Shown here: positions 10,865 through 20,874 of the stretch, in pieces
How positions within the stretch are numbered: position 1 is the first letter of the stretch
How the letters are laid out: the number at the start of each line of letters is the position of its first letter
From: Plasmodiophora brassicae
Lineage: Eukaryota; Endomyxa; Phytomyxea; Plasmodiophorida; Plasmodiophoridae
Length of the DNA stretch: 64,000 nt
Reading direction: 5' to 3'
Assembly: GCA_039704465.1 (NCBI GenBank)
Contig: JASFAU010000001.1
Location: forward strand, 1,178,001 to 1,242,000
Program-made: the position numbers and the translations under genes
Notes under the pieces: model-generated
Told to the model about the DNA's origin: nothing
Database searches by the model: none
The model's input: only the letters and a program-made list of their open reading frames with translations

Positions 10865-12380
10865 TTAGCACCTGCCCCAGGTGTCGGGACGCGTCCAGAA
10901 ATGATCATGGCGGTCGCCGTAGAACGAGCGGAGGACAACGTCGACCAGTTTGGCGGAACGTGACAGGGCGGCGCTGAGCTGAAACAGTTGGTCAGACGAC
11001 CCACTGGCAATGATTCCGAGCAGCAGGTCCTCGGATGATTTCGCCTTGGGCGTGCCCAATTTGGAGTCGACCTGGATCGGTTCCTTGCTGCCCTGCGCGA
11101 AGAAATGCACCGAACCGTCGCCTTCTACAGGCATCACGATCCGACCGCGAGTGCCTTCGATCACCAGCTCATCAACGACATCATCGTCATCGCAGAACCG
11201 GTGGACTAGAGCGCCGACGGCGCCATTCCTCGTCGTAAACGTGGCGGCAACGGCCTGATCACCATTGTGAGTATATATCGCGCTACAGCACCAGACATCC
11301 AACAGTCTCGTCACCGTTTCAGGACCAGTCGAACCTGGCAGTCGTCGGGCATGGCCGGAAACGCATTGAAGTGGCCCGAACACACGGTCGAGCGCAATCA
11401 GCGCGTTGGCACCGTGCCATTCGAAGCTTCCTGCCGTAACCAGCCGGTGCGACACCGTCTCGACGTGGCCCAGATGACCGGTTTCAACCAGGGCGCGAAC
11501 AATGGCCCAACGTGGCAGGACACTGTCGGATAGTACAGTGGCCAGAAGCGGGGCATGTGCCGCGCGAAACTGACGGCCAAGCCCGAGACAGGCCATGGCG
11601 GCGCGTGCGCTCCTCATCACGCATGGCTTGCCGGCGGCGGCGACCGCACGCCCCAATCGAACCTGTTCGTCGATACCAAGTCGTTCACCAATGAAGACTA
11701 TGTCGACGTTGGGGAACTCGTGAGCGACATCGATCTGGACGGATCGCGGCAGGGCGATGTTGTCGCCGGCAACACCCCAACGAACGCGACTGTCAGGCAC
11801 CGAGACACGCGCCTTGGCGACGATTTCCGGCAACGAGTGTTCCAGGTCGGGTGGTGGCGCTGCGACCGGAGCAACGGGGCGAGGGGACGGCGACCGGGGC
11901 TTCGATTTGGCCGCCAGTGCTTCGGCCGCTGCTTTCTCTTTGTCGAGAGCGCGCTGCCCTTCGGCACGAAGGACAACGACCCTGGAGAAATAGTTTCGCC
12001 AGAAATCCGACTCTGCTATTCTAACGCCCACAGCATCAGACGTCATCGGATGAACGATAATCAAATAACGGCGCGTACTGCTTGGGCACCAGGGTCTCCA
12101 GCTGTTCAGCGAGTCGATCATCGTACTGCAACGCCGCTTCGATCTCATCGTAGTGGTTCTCGATGACAAACGGCTCGGGGAGAGTGTCACCCTCAGCGGG
12201 CTTCAGGAACGTATCCGGCGACTGTGCAACCCACTCTGTCAGCGTCCGCAATCATGAACAGCAGTGCCTCGCGCCGACCTCCGCAAGCGCCATGATCTTA
12301 TCCTCAATGTCGGGAGGATACCGCGACCCATGCGCTGGCACCCAAGGCGGCGCGGCGCCGTGCGATGGCCCCTGTCCCAT
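10865..12380 (-). CDS. BSD-domain protein apparently fused to a Gfo/Idh/MocA oxidoreductase-like domain
   Basis: Two exons make a BSD region of the SYAP1/BSDC1 type: PPWVPAHGSRYPPDIEDKIM, then SPDTFLKP, then AALQYDDRLAEQLETLVPKQ joined through a GT-AG intron (about 12080-12026) to IAESDFWRNYFSRVV. The same frame then runs without a stop through an Ala/Pro/Ser linker. It continues into a region with the C-terminal pattern of Gfo/Idh/MocA oxidoreductases, including RWGVAGDNIALPRS, GKPCVMRSARAA, VETGHLGHVETV and DVVDELVIEGTRGRIVMPVE. The nucleotide-binding half looks shortened: the usual EKP lysine segment is replaced by a CVMRSAR motif. The stop at 10865-10867 overlaps an AATAAA on the coding strand. 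Two separate genes cannot be fully excluded. Confidence 0.65.
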
Positions 12381-12523
12381 ACGGAATCGAACACCGTTGT
12401 CGCGCACCGAGCGCAATGCCGCCAACAGTGTCGACTTATTTCCAGGCAGGGCTCGTCAGAGGCACGATTCCGGCGGTGACCGGTGCCCAGGTTTATTGCA
12501 ACGTACTGATGTCATGATCAGCC

Positions 12524-13454
12524 TCAGGCTTCGTGCATCTTCGGAGGACGGGCCTTGCCTGTCTTGCAGTAGTACGTGCGGTACGCGAAATCAATGAAGA
12601 GGTAGAGGACGACCCCGACGTAACCTTGGGTCAAGGAGATGGCCATGGTCTGATGAGCAAGTCGCATTCAGTCATAACGGGGTGCGCTGCAACGCTATTG
12701 GATAGAACCTGGCGGGGATTCAGGGCGCCGGGGACGGCGAAGTATGCATAGGACACGCCGATCCCGATGATGAACTGCATGATCTGCATTGCGGTAATCA
12801 TCATCTTCCATGGAGGGCGAATATGAAGCGATGTCAGCGCGTAGTAAGCGTACATGAACGTGTGGATGAATGAGTTGAACACAACCTGGGCCTGTAGTGA
12901 GGAACGAACGTGCGGAGCGGAGCGGGTGACGGTACTGACAAAGATCCACGTAGCCGGGCACTTCGTGACCACGTCGGCCCACATGGTAATAACCGCGCCG
13001 ACGTGATGGAACATCTGCAGCATTTCAGGACGGCCGCGCTTATAGAGAATAATCCATGTGTCAATAAACTCGTAGAATTTCGACAGGTAGAACGCAGAAG
13101 CAAACGGGGCGAACTGATCCCACTCGGCGTCTTGGTAGGCCGTCAGCGCGAAGTCGCTCCACGACGATGCACGAATGAAGTACTTGAACAGATCGGGCGC
13201 AGTCGACAGGAAAATCCAGATGCTGAACACCATGAGAAGAATGTTGTGCAGGAATACGATTACGCGGGAAATAGGACGACGCGTGTCACTCTTTGATGGC
13301 CAGAACGCCTTCATCGTCACGATGTAGCTACCGTATCATTCAGTGACAGCGACCATAGCGGTGCGGTGCGGCCTAACAAGATGCATCCCATCAAGGCGAC
13401 GCCGCCAGTCATCATCGTAGAGCTCTCCATGCGTGCCAGGATCGACTTCATCAT
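12524..13454 (-). CDS. ELO-family fatty acid elongase
   Basis: Multi-pass ER enzyme that condenses malonyl-CoA with acyl-CoA. A short first exon (GGVALMGCI) joins in frame to YIVTMKAFWPSKS through an intron with GTTAGG and GGTAG ends. The main exon has LSKFYEFIDTWIILYKR, then MLQMFHHVGAVITMW, then NSFIHTFMYAYYAL, all ELO landmarks. The last exon, after a 66-bp intron, gives TMAISLTQGYVGVVLYLFID and ends KTGKARPPKMHEA at 12524. The histidine box reads QMFHH instead of HxxHH, a variant also known among PUFA elongases. The short basic C-terminal tail suits an ER retention signal. Confidence 0.88.
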
Positions 13455-13682
13455 CGCACTCTTAACCCAAGGGTTAGGCACCGGCTAATACGTGTACGTC
13501 CTGGGGAACGTCACCACCGCAAGCGGATGACTTCGCAATCCGTAGCTGATCTATACCGGCGGCGCTCCAAATGAAGTCGCCGTCCGTCGAAAATCTGCCG
13601 CGCCGCGGTAGAAAGTGGCATTTCTAAAAATAGGTTTTTTCGACCCTGGCATCGTTCGAAAGGAATTTTTATCCCCGATCAC

Positions 13683-13706
13683 CAGGCCTCTATAAAGTAG
13701 TACAAT
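13683..13706 (+). repeat. Left terminal inverted repeat of the hAT element
   Basis: Pairs with the right end at 14718-14741, with differences at positions 10, 19 and 23. It is immediately preceded by the 8-bp target duplication at 13675-13682. Confidence 0.9.
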
Positions 13707-13851
13707 CGCGTTAGAATAGTACAATGTACTAATATAAGGGCACCTGTCTGTACTATTTTAATTAGTGCGCGGCGGACTTACCAAGTGCATACGGACTTCC
13801 CCGAGTCTGTTTGGACTGTTCCGGAGCAGGGCCTAACACCCCCACTGACCC

Positions 13852-14423
13852 GTGATATCTGCCGCGATGTCGGGTCCTCCACGTAAACATACGAAACGAT
13901 TATATCCCTACCTGGATAAGTTCGAACTTGAGTTCGGATTGCGAGTGACGTCACGGAACGAAAGCAGTGGCTCTGTTGAGGCTGTTGTGTGCCGCCTTTG
14001 TGAGTGCTGGGGGCGCGAGGATGCAGATGACGAAGTTGCTGATGGTCGGAAGCGAAAGAAACGGCAGATCGCAAACATTGGAAGGATATATTTCGCAGCG
14101 ACAATATTCGCAAGCATATGATTGAGCAGCACCCTACGAAGTTCATGGAATATTCCAATCTCCCTAACCTTGACGCCTCTACACCTGAAGTTCTCAGGAA
14201 TTTCTTCAATCGGACTACCGTTGAGGCGTTCTTTGAGAAACGCAGCACTGTTGTTGGCCGCAAACGAATCATCACAATCGATAAGAGCATTGTCGACGTG
14301 ATCGTTCGCGATGTGTTGATGTCTCCGTCCGGCAGGCAGGACGATTCGGAAAGCGAAGAACCTGCCGGTGACAGGAGCTTGGATTTATTTGAACCCGACT
14401 GTGCAACAGAGGATGACGGCTAA
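13852..14423 (+). pseudogene. BED zinc finger remnant inside the hAT element, frameshifted
   Basis: The first frame reads KRLYPYLDKFELEFG, then VVCRLCECWG, which supplies the two Cys of a BED finger. The second frame, shifted by one base somewhere between about 14045 and 14080, reads WKDIFRSDNIRKHMIEQHP, which supplies the two His. The reading then continues through FMEYSNL to an acidic tail ending at 14423. Cys and His halves in different frames mean the finger cannot be made without a frameshift or an unseen splice. BED fingers are the usual DNA-binding part of hAT transposases. Confidence 0.7.
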
Positions 14424-14717
14424 ACAACTGTATCCCGTGATGCCAACCACTAGTCGGGTCGAGGGCGGCTTCTCCTTATCGCCGGAATGCCTATTGCGCC
14501 GCCATGACAGATTTCGTTCTGGAAGGAATCATGTATGGCAAGCACTACCGCGCAATCCAGGATGTGGCAAATCGTCTCTAGGGTCTGCTGCATTGATAAA
14601 CACTAAGCTTAGATCGATCCTGGGGCGTATATTGGACAGAATTCTGTAGATGTACTAGATGTACTATTCTAAGCGTCCCAAGGTGTACTATTTAAGCTAG
14701 AATAGTACGAATAGGGC

Positions 14718-14741
14718 AATGTCCTACTTTAAAGAGGCCTG
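14718..14741 (-). repeat. Right terminal inverted repeat of the hAT element
   Basis: Inverted copy of 13683-13706, followed by the second copy of the 8-bp target duplication at 14742-14749. Confidence 0.9.
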
Positions 14742-14896
14742 CCGATCACGCTGAGCAGGACCGGACCCAGCGTCCCGAGTGCTGCGATAATCTATTATTA
14801 TTGTCCACAACAGGTTTGACTATCGCGCTGTATCACGCAGTCCGAAGGGTACTAATTTGGCACACCGGACTTTCGGCTCCGCAGGAAACCCCATCG

Positions 14897-17002
14897 ATGT
14901 CTGAGCGTGGGCGCGGTGGATCTCGCGCAGCTCCCGGCCGCGGTCGCGGTGGGGGTGCCGCAGCGCCACGGGCGCGTCGCGTACAGCATTCCACTGCCGT
15001 GCAAGTGGACCACGTCATTGTCGACCGCCCCGTTCCGGAAGTCGTCCTTCATCAACAACGGGTGCCGGAAGAGTCAACGCACGAGGTCCTGTCGCGACCG
15101 GCGAAACGGGCGCGACACCCCGAAAATGACGCTCGCAAGAAGCTCACGATGGCGCCGAAACCGTTCCTGCCTTGCAAGTGCACGACGCTCAAGTGCGACG
15201 ACTTCATCACCGCCGACATGGTTCATGCCGAGCGCCTCGAGTACACCAAGCTACGTGTTTTCGCGAAGCAGCACGCCCACCTCACCGCCCGCATGCGCTG
15301 CACGAAGGTCGCCGACAGCGTATCGTACCGCTTCACCTACTGGTTCCGCGCCCAGGAGGACAACGTCGAGCAGCAGATCTGCCGTCAAATGTTCCAGCAT
15401 GTGTACGGATTCTCAAAGAAGAAGATGGAGACGACCAGGGCGCGCATGACTGGCCGACACCACGACCCGTTCGAAGTGCCAGGCGACGTCATCGGCGGGA
15501 GCGATCGTCGCGGCGCAAGCAGTGTCGTCGTCCGCAATCGGATCGATCCCGAAGTCCTCGATCAGGTGCGGGAGGAGGCGTTTCTCATAATCAAGCAGCA
15601 CGGCACACCGTCCCACTACCAGCGTCGGCACGCCAAGGCAACGATCTATTTGCCCGCGTCGTTCACCGTCCGGGTCATCTGGCTGAAGGTGCTCAAGAAG
15701 ATCGACCTGGAGTACACGCGGCAGTACGAGTTTTCGCTGGCGGCAGGCGCACCTGTGGCTGCCATTCCGGTCATCAGCCTTCGCCGGTTTGAGGATCTGT
15801 GGCGCAACGAGTTCGGGTACGCCAAGTTGTTCGCGGCCAAAACGGACGAATGCAAGCAGTGCTTGATGTACAAGCATCACATCGAGTCGATGCCGGCCGA
15901 GACGCCTGGCTTCACAACGCTCGTCGAGGAATACGACGAGCATCGGCTCGCTGCCCAGCGTGGGTACATGGTGCAGTCTCTCGATTGCAAGCACGCCATC
16001 GACTCGCGGACCGACTACCCGGACGACCCGACGCAGTGGGTCACCACGATCATCTTCGATCACGAGAAGAAGCTGGCGACGCCGAACTTGGTGACGAAGG
16101 AGACTCGGTTCAAGGACCAGTACAACGTCGCCAATCTGGACATGTACGTCGCCCACCTCGACCAGCACTTTTTCCACCTGTGGGGCGAGAAGGACGGCAA
16201 AGGCGGGGCCAACGAGATGATCGCCGTCCTGCTCGACCTGCTGGGGAAACTCAACGTGCCGCCGGGCGGGACCCTCATCCTGATCAGCGATAATTGTGCC
16301 GGGCAGAACAAGAACCGGCACATCTTTGCCATGTGCGCCGAGCTGGTGGATCCCAGCAGTCCGCTGTTCAGCGGCTTCAGGTCGATCCACCTGAAGTACC
16401 CAGAGGTCGGCCACACCTTCCTCATCTGCGACCGCATATTCTCCACGATCGAGCGCAAGGCCAAGCAGATCCGCATCTATGATCCGAAGGACTGGGTGAC
16501 GGCCATCAACCAGTTCTACAAGGACCGACCGAATCCCCACCGCGCCAAGTGGATGGACCGACTCGACTTCCTGAACTACGCAGAGCACCTGGAGCCGCGC
16601 TACAAGTTTGTCGGGTGCACCGTGTTGGGCGGCCGCGCCTCCGATCCAGCCGAGTCCTTGTCGATCTCGCCGCTACGGTGGATCCACTTCGGCCAGATCG
16701 TCAACATCAGCCATCCCGGCGAGATGTGGGCCAAGACCTCGCTGAAGGTGGAGGATGCGTGGACCAAGATTTGCTTCACCAAGTCGGCCCCGAACGAGGT
16801 GGTTGTCCTGGAAGCATGCTATCCCGTCGAACTGCCGATCGACGCGATCAAGATGGACGCGTTGCACGGCTACACCCCGAACATGCCGGTACAGTATCGG
16901 CATCTGTGGCCTGCACCTGATCAGGAGAAGCTGAAGGCTGCCAAGAGAGCACAGGCCGCCAAGCGGCAGGCGCGCCGTGTCGCCGGCGACGCCGATGAAT
17001 GA
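14897..17002 (+). CDS. DUF7869-like putative transposase
   Basis: Intact frame of about 700 residues starting with an Arg/Gly-rich tail (SERGRGG). Two cysteine clusters follow (FLPCKCTTLKCDD and DECKQCLMYKHH). After these comes a block of the kind found in DUF7869 proteins: QSLDCKHA, LDQHFFHLWGEKDGKGGANE, LILISDNCAGQNKNRHIF, then LKYPEVGHTFLICDRIF and STIE. The Asp in SDNCAGQNKN and the Glu in FSTIE could belong to an RNase H-like acidic triad. That reading is inference; no biochemistry of this family is assumed. The lack of introns and stops, and the inverted ends around it, support a mobile gene that is or was recently active. An upstream in-frame Met lies at 14801. Confidence 0.7.
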   Translation: MSERGRGGSRAAPGRGRGGGAAAPRARRVQHSTAVQVDHVIVDRPVPEVVLHQQRVPEESTHEVLSRPAKRARHPENDARKKLTMAPKPFLPCKCTTLKCDDFITADMVHAERLEYTKLRVFAKQHAHLTARMRCTKVADSVSYRFTYWFRAQEDNVEQQICRQMFQHVYGFSKKKMETTRARMTGRHHDPFEVPGDVIGGSDRRGASSVVVRNRIDPEVLDQVREEAFLIIKQHGTPSHYQRRHAKATIYLPASFTVRVIWLKVLKKIDLEYTRQYEFSLAAGAPVAAIPVISLRRFEDLWRNEFGYAKLFAAKTDECKQCLMYKHHIESMPAETPGFTTLVEEYDEHRLAAQRGYMVQSLDCKHAIDSRTDYPDDPTQWVTTIIFDHEKKLATPNLVTKETRFKDQYNVANLDMYVAHLDQHFFHLWGEKDGKGGANEMIAVLLDLLGKLNVPPGGTLILISDNCAGQNKNRHIFAMCAELVDPSSPLFSGFRSIHLKYPEVGHTFLICDRIFSTIERKAKQIRIYDPKDWVTAINQFYKDRPNPHRAKWMDRLDFLNYAEHLEPRYKFVGCTVLGGRASDPAESLSISPLRWIHFGQIVNISHPGEMWAKTSLKVEDAWTKICFTKSAPNEVVVLEACYPVELPIDAIKMDALHGYTPNMPVQYRHLWPAPDQEKLKAAKRAQAAKRQARRVAGDADE

Positions 17003-17310
17003 ACTGATGCTGTTAGCTGCTGTAAATTCCACCGCCACCCACTCGAATGCGTCCTCAAACTTCAAACGCGATTATCTCGCGAACTAGCAAAGAGCCATTT
17101 TCGGATATGCCACATTTTACTCGGGGCCTGCAGAAATATCAATAAGTCGCCTCATCAAACGGCCACCTGCCAAATCTGGACATCCGCTTGACGCGGTACG
17201 CCCCATGTTCTTGGTGCCGGTTGCTGGAACTCGGCTGTAAAGATATTGACGGAGCCGAGGTCGAACAAGATTTTCGATCTGTACACCAATTGGCGTTGTT
17301 ATTGCCAACG

Positions 17311-18209
17311 ATGCAAGGGAAGGGAACGGTGAAGAGCGAGTGCATCTATAACATGATCGCACCGGAAAAGGTAGTCCCTCATCGACCGCCAAGGCATGTC
17401 TGCAAGTACCCGGGTGTCCTTGCACCTACGGGCTCCACCTTCGGCCCATCGACGACGTGTCAAGTGCCCGTCAACAACCTGGCAGGCGAATTTGACCCGC
17501 CGCGTCCCATTCATGATTTCCGCGCCAATGGCGCGTTAGGTCCGCTGAAATCAGCGCGCCAATCGCCCTCTGCCTTCGTCAAGAAGGGCAGCGGTACGAA
17601 GAAGTTACCGCCACCAGCTGCAACAGAAGCGTATATCAAGAAACACACTCCTCGCATCCCACCGGTGCCGAAGAAGGACAATGAGCCGATACTCGGCCTG
17701 AAGAGCACCAAAGACTACGTGAAGACGAATGCGATTGCCGTCATGCTTTCGGAGCCTCTCGCGTCCAAGCGAAACGTACAGAAGAATGACTACTGCATGG
17801 GGAAGCACGGTAACACGGTTTGGCTTAAACGGTACATAATCTGGAACTGACCCCGGTGTTAGAGTCGTTCGGCGTCGTTCCGGGGTATCTTGGCCGAGTG
17901 AAGGGAGAAGTAGATCTGGAGTACCAATGGCTGAACGAAGCGCAGAACAGGCACGCCCAAGAGACGGTTAAGAAGGCAGATATCCAGCTGCTCCCAGAAG
18001 AGGAACGCGTCGCGCTACTGAACGCCCTCAAATCGAAATGGGATGAGGTCAGTCATCAGTACCAGGCCATGACACACGTGGTGAAGATCGAACCGATGTC
18101 CAAAGTCCACAAGAAGGAAACTCTGGAGCATACTCTTGACCAGCTTGAAAAGGACATTGAGAAGCTCGCAAAGAGCAACGTTGTCGTTCGCCAGGAAACG
18201 GCATTCTAG
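17311..18209 (+). CDS. ENKUR: Enkurin, flagellar axoneme protein
   Basis: Enkurin is a calmodulin-binding inner protein of ciliary doublet microtubules. Exon 1 has ECIYNMIAPEKVVPHRPPRH near the start, a FVKKGSGTKKLPPP stretch, PVPKKDNEPILGLKSTKDYV and KTNAIAVM. It joins across a 53-bp intron (17810-17862) to ESFGVVPGYLGRVKGEVD. Next come LLPEEERVALLNALKSKWDE, THVVKIEP and a C-terminal LEHTLDQLEKDIEKLAKSN. Order and length match the family. The start is the Met directly before the conserved ECIYN block. Confidence 0.9.
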
Positions 18210-18472
18210 ACCAACCATTGGTCCTCATAGGATTCCGGGTCCCATAACAATTAAACGCGCTTCCTTCCATGATTCTATCGCAGCAATGATATTGCTGGCC
18301 TCAAGTCGGAGCTGGGCTGTATCGAAGCTTGTCGGAGCGCTCGGTTATAGCCACGCTGTCTGAACAATGAACAGAAAGACTCCCGATCGCTCCCAGGGAA
18401 GTAGGAATTGTACGGTACACAAACCGTCGGTGGTGGCAATAAAGTTTAGTTGACGGGGATAACGTGCGTTAG

Positions 18473-19507
18473 TTATGTAAGGTCTAGCTCTTCTTCTTTG
18501 CCCAGGGCGGATGGAGCCGCTCTGTTCAGCTTCTTCGCCGCTTCTCTTGCATCATCGTCAATCGTCAAGGTATCCCGGACGACTATTTGGATCTGAAGCG
18601 AAAGATTATGAACGGGCCAGATATGACGAACTTAAGTCGAAACATTGTACCTGATTGTCAATGTATGATAGGGTGCGGTCCGCTTTCGCTTTCGTCAGCA
18701 ATTCTTCATCGCATCGTTCGAATGCTTCGATTAGCTTCTGGACAGCCGTGTTCTCGTATGAATCGATGAAATTTGGTGATGAACTACAAATTTGCAATCA
18801 GAGCCGTCATCAAGACAGCAGCCGCTCACCTACCTTCGGAACTGTTCGACCGCTTTGATAGCTGCACTCGTATTCCGAACCGCAAGATGCAGAACGACAA
18901 TGTTCAGACAATTCTTGTTGTAGGCTTCTTGGAATTTGTCTAAATGCTTCAGCAAACCCGTGTTCTGTTTCGACAGCAATTTCAATGCGTCGCCCAAACG
19001 TCCTTGTTTGGCGAGGAACGCGACTGCCGTCCGATACGTGTCACCCGCCATCTGCGCCTGATTCTCGACGTCGTAGATATCGCACGCTTCATCGTACAAC
19101 GCAAACGCCGCGTCTGGGTTATCGTCGCGCACCCATCCAGCGGCTTTGGCCAATTCCTCAGCGGCCTTCCTCGGCTGGCCGTTCTCGTGGTATAGCTTCG
19201 CGGCCGCCCTGGTCAGATCGGCTGCCTGTTTGCGATCGGACGCCTTGATGACAGCGGCGGCCGCCGTCGCCAGGAATTTCGCAGCGGCATTGATATTCGC
19301 CGTCTGCTCCGACGCGAACGCCGCGCCCTTCAGCGCGGTAACCTGCAGTGTCAACGCCCGCGGGCTCGCATCCTTCTTGAACTGGTTCGCCGCCTCCTCA
19401 TACAGGCGGGCCGCCTCCGGCCAGTCCGGCGTCCACTTCAGCAGCGTCTTCGTGTGTGCCTTCTCGGCCCTCTTCAGGAGCGCTTCGCCCTCAGCGATCG
19501 CCGACAT
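18473..19507 (-). CDS. NAPG: Gamma-SNAP (soluble NSF attachment protein)
   Basis: Adaptor that recruits NSF for SNARE disassembly. The long first exon reads as a TPR-like helical array: LLKRAEKAHTKTLLKWTPDW, AARLYEEAANQFKK, AAKLYHENGQPRKAAEELAK and NPDAAFALYDEACDIYD. The LKW-PD pair and the -LYHENG- repeat follow gamma rather than alpha SNAP. A second exon at about 18797-18650 supplies AVQKLIEAFERCDEELLTKA. A last exon ends with an acidic KEEELDLT before the stop at 18473. The Met at 19507 is preferred; one at 19534 adds nine residues. Confidence 0.85.
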
Positions 19508-19675
19508 GCCGCCTGCAACGCGGCCGAATACCAAATGGCAAAAATCTGCATTTCACTTCGCCTGACTTTCTCCCCGGTTAGGTACTCCCTATCGCGCTAG
19601 CCATACTTCCACAGGCGGTGCCCGAGAACAAGTGGCTATCCGAACCACGCTCGTGTAGTATTCCTCTACAGGGCA

Positions 19676-20278
19676 TTACGGCGCGCGTCGTGGGTCTGGA
19701 ACGCTGACGACTTCGACGTCGGCGTCGACGTTGTCGAAGACGACCGGGACGGTCTTCCGGATCACTCGACGTGCTTGGTCGTCGCCGATGACGACTTGGT
19801 ACTCGTAGATGCCGCCTTGCTGGACGTCCCGTGCTTGCTCAACAATCCAGGATCTGCCGAGGTCGGTATCGCCGAACGCGACCGCGAACCCATGCTCCTC
19901 CCATGAACGCAGATCGAACCCACTCGAAGGACACCACCAGACGACGTTGTCGTTCGATCTGATCGCCGCTTCCAGTTTCCGGTTGCGTTCGTCGTTACTG
20001 ACAGAATCCGACACGACGCCCAGCGGGTTCCACCCGGTTATCTCGAATACGGCCTTCACGGATTGAAACACGTCGGGAACCGCCGACGCTTTCACAGCCA
20101 ACGTCGCAGGCGTCGCTGGGGCCCAGAAAACGGCAGGCCCCTGCGGGATACGCCAGCACGTGATCGCCCCGGCCCACAGGGCCTGAAACGAATTCATTTT
20201 CGGAGCCAGACGCTCTGCTACCATGACGAAGACGACGAATGCGACAATGCCAGACTTGCAGACACGAGGAATCGCCAC
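19676..20278 (-). CDS. Hypothetical membrane-anchored or secreted protein, 200 aa
   Basis: I do not recognise this protein. It starts with a hydrophobic segment (SGIVAFVVFVMVAERLAP) that could be a signal anchor or signal peptide. The rest is soluble, with an acidic C-terminal half that includes VPVVFDNVDADVEVVSVPDP. There are no introns. Codon use and frame length support a real gene. Confidence 0.5.
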   Translation of the reverse strand: MAIPRVCKSGIVAFVVFVMVAERLAPKMNSFQALWAGAITCWRIPQGPAVFWAPATPATLAVKASAVPDVFQSVKAVFEITGWNPLGVVSDSVSNDERNRKLEAAIRSNDNVVWWCPSSGFDLRSWEEHGFAVAFGDTDLGRSWIVEQARDVQQGGIYEYQVVIGDDQARRVIRKTVPVVFDNVDADVEVVSVPDPRRAP

Positions 20279-20355
20279 GAACGACGAACGATGTCCGCGA
20301 CGGTGTTACAGCGGCCGGTTCGGCCAAATTGTGACGTTGCCAGACGCTGGGCGGT

Positions 20356-20874
20356 TTACTGGTTGCCGGCTTCGGTCGCGGCGGCACTCTTTGCCTGACG
20401 GTTCGGTGCTGATTCGGCTACGTTTGCTTCAGCCGCTTTCTTCTTGGCCACAGCCGCTTTATACGCGCGTACGCGCTCGCCAACGACCGACTTGAGGCGC
20501 GCCATGGATTGGCGTACCTTCTTCAGGCGACCGGGGTTCGGCATGATGGTCTTCTGGATGCGATTCTGGTTGCGGACCGTGAGCAGCATGTTCTTCTCCT
20601 TGAGCAGGACGTACCACAACTTGTGTAGGTCTTCGAAAGACTTTAAGCGTAATTCGTTGGCGCGCCACGCGCGACCTGCAACGTCTCAGTCGGGCGCAGC
20701 AATTCACAGTCCAACCTTCCTACCGACGTGAACTGCCTGAGGATCGTCCACGAACACGTTCAGCGGGCTTTCTTTCGTTGTAGTCGTTGACATTGCTCGG
20801 CACGGGAGCACGAGCCGGGACGCCAGCAGCAACCGTGGCAGTGCCGCCGATGGGCGGCGTAACGCAGAGGCCAT
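20356..20874 (-). CDS. MRPL47: Mitochondrial ribosomal protein uL29m (MRPL47)
   Basis: Large-subunit mitoribosome protein of the L29 family. The first exon encodes a basic presequence-like start ([20 protein letters not shown]) and [18 protein letters not shown]. The second gives [37 protein letters not shown] and [31 protein letters not shown] and VR-SM-R-K are the hallmarks of the family. The C-terminus is Ala/Lys-rich. Confidence 0.9.

Larger units (their letters stand above)
13683..14741. mobile_element. hAT-type DNA transposon, 1,059 bp, non-autonomous
   Basis: The element begins CAGGCCTCTATAAAGTAGTA and ends with its inverted counterpart; the first 24 bp match at 21 positions. It is flanked on both sides by the same 8-bp sequence ccgatcac (13675-13682 and 14742-14749). 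An 8-bp target duplication together with CAG termini is the hAT signature. The interior has only a BED-type zinc finger region and scraps of coding sequence, too short for a full hAT transposase with its catalytic and dimerisation domains. It therefore depends on an enzyme supplied elsewhere. Confidence 0.9.
13568..17157. mobile_element. Candidate DNA transposon carrying a DUF7869-like gene, with degenerate inverted ends
   Basis: The left end around 13571-13634 and the right end around 17094-17157 are similar in inverted orientation. The best block pairs 13608-13634 with the reverse complement of 17094-17120, with about 20 of 27 positions equal, both around GTGGCAT. A weaker match extends outwards with shared CTGC and ATGA steps. 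Inside lies one large gene (14897-17002) of transposase type, plus a younger nested element. I could not find a clear target duplication, so the outer limits are approximate. Confidence 0.5.

Noticed and set aside
12395..12440. P-loop-like string PGNKSTLL upstream of the BSD protein
   Set aside because: It lacks the GxxxxGK spacing and sits just after an in-frame stop, so it is likely chance.
13683..14741. hAT element encoding an active transposase
   Set aside because: Only the BED part is present, split across frames; no room for the catalytic core.
15413..16588. 391-codon open frame antisense to the DUF7869-like gene
   Set aside because: It is a shadow of a strongly biased coding frame; its composition (Val/Leu/His/Asp rich) has no recognisable domain.
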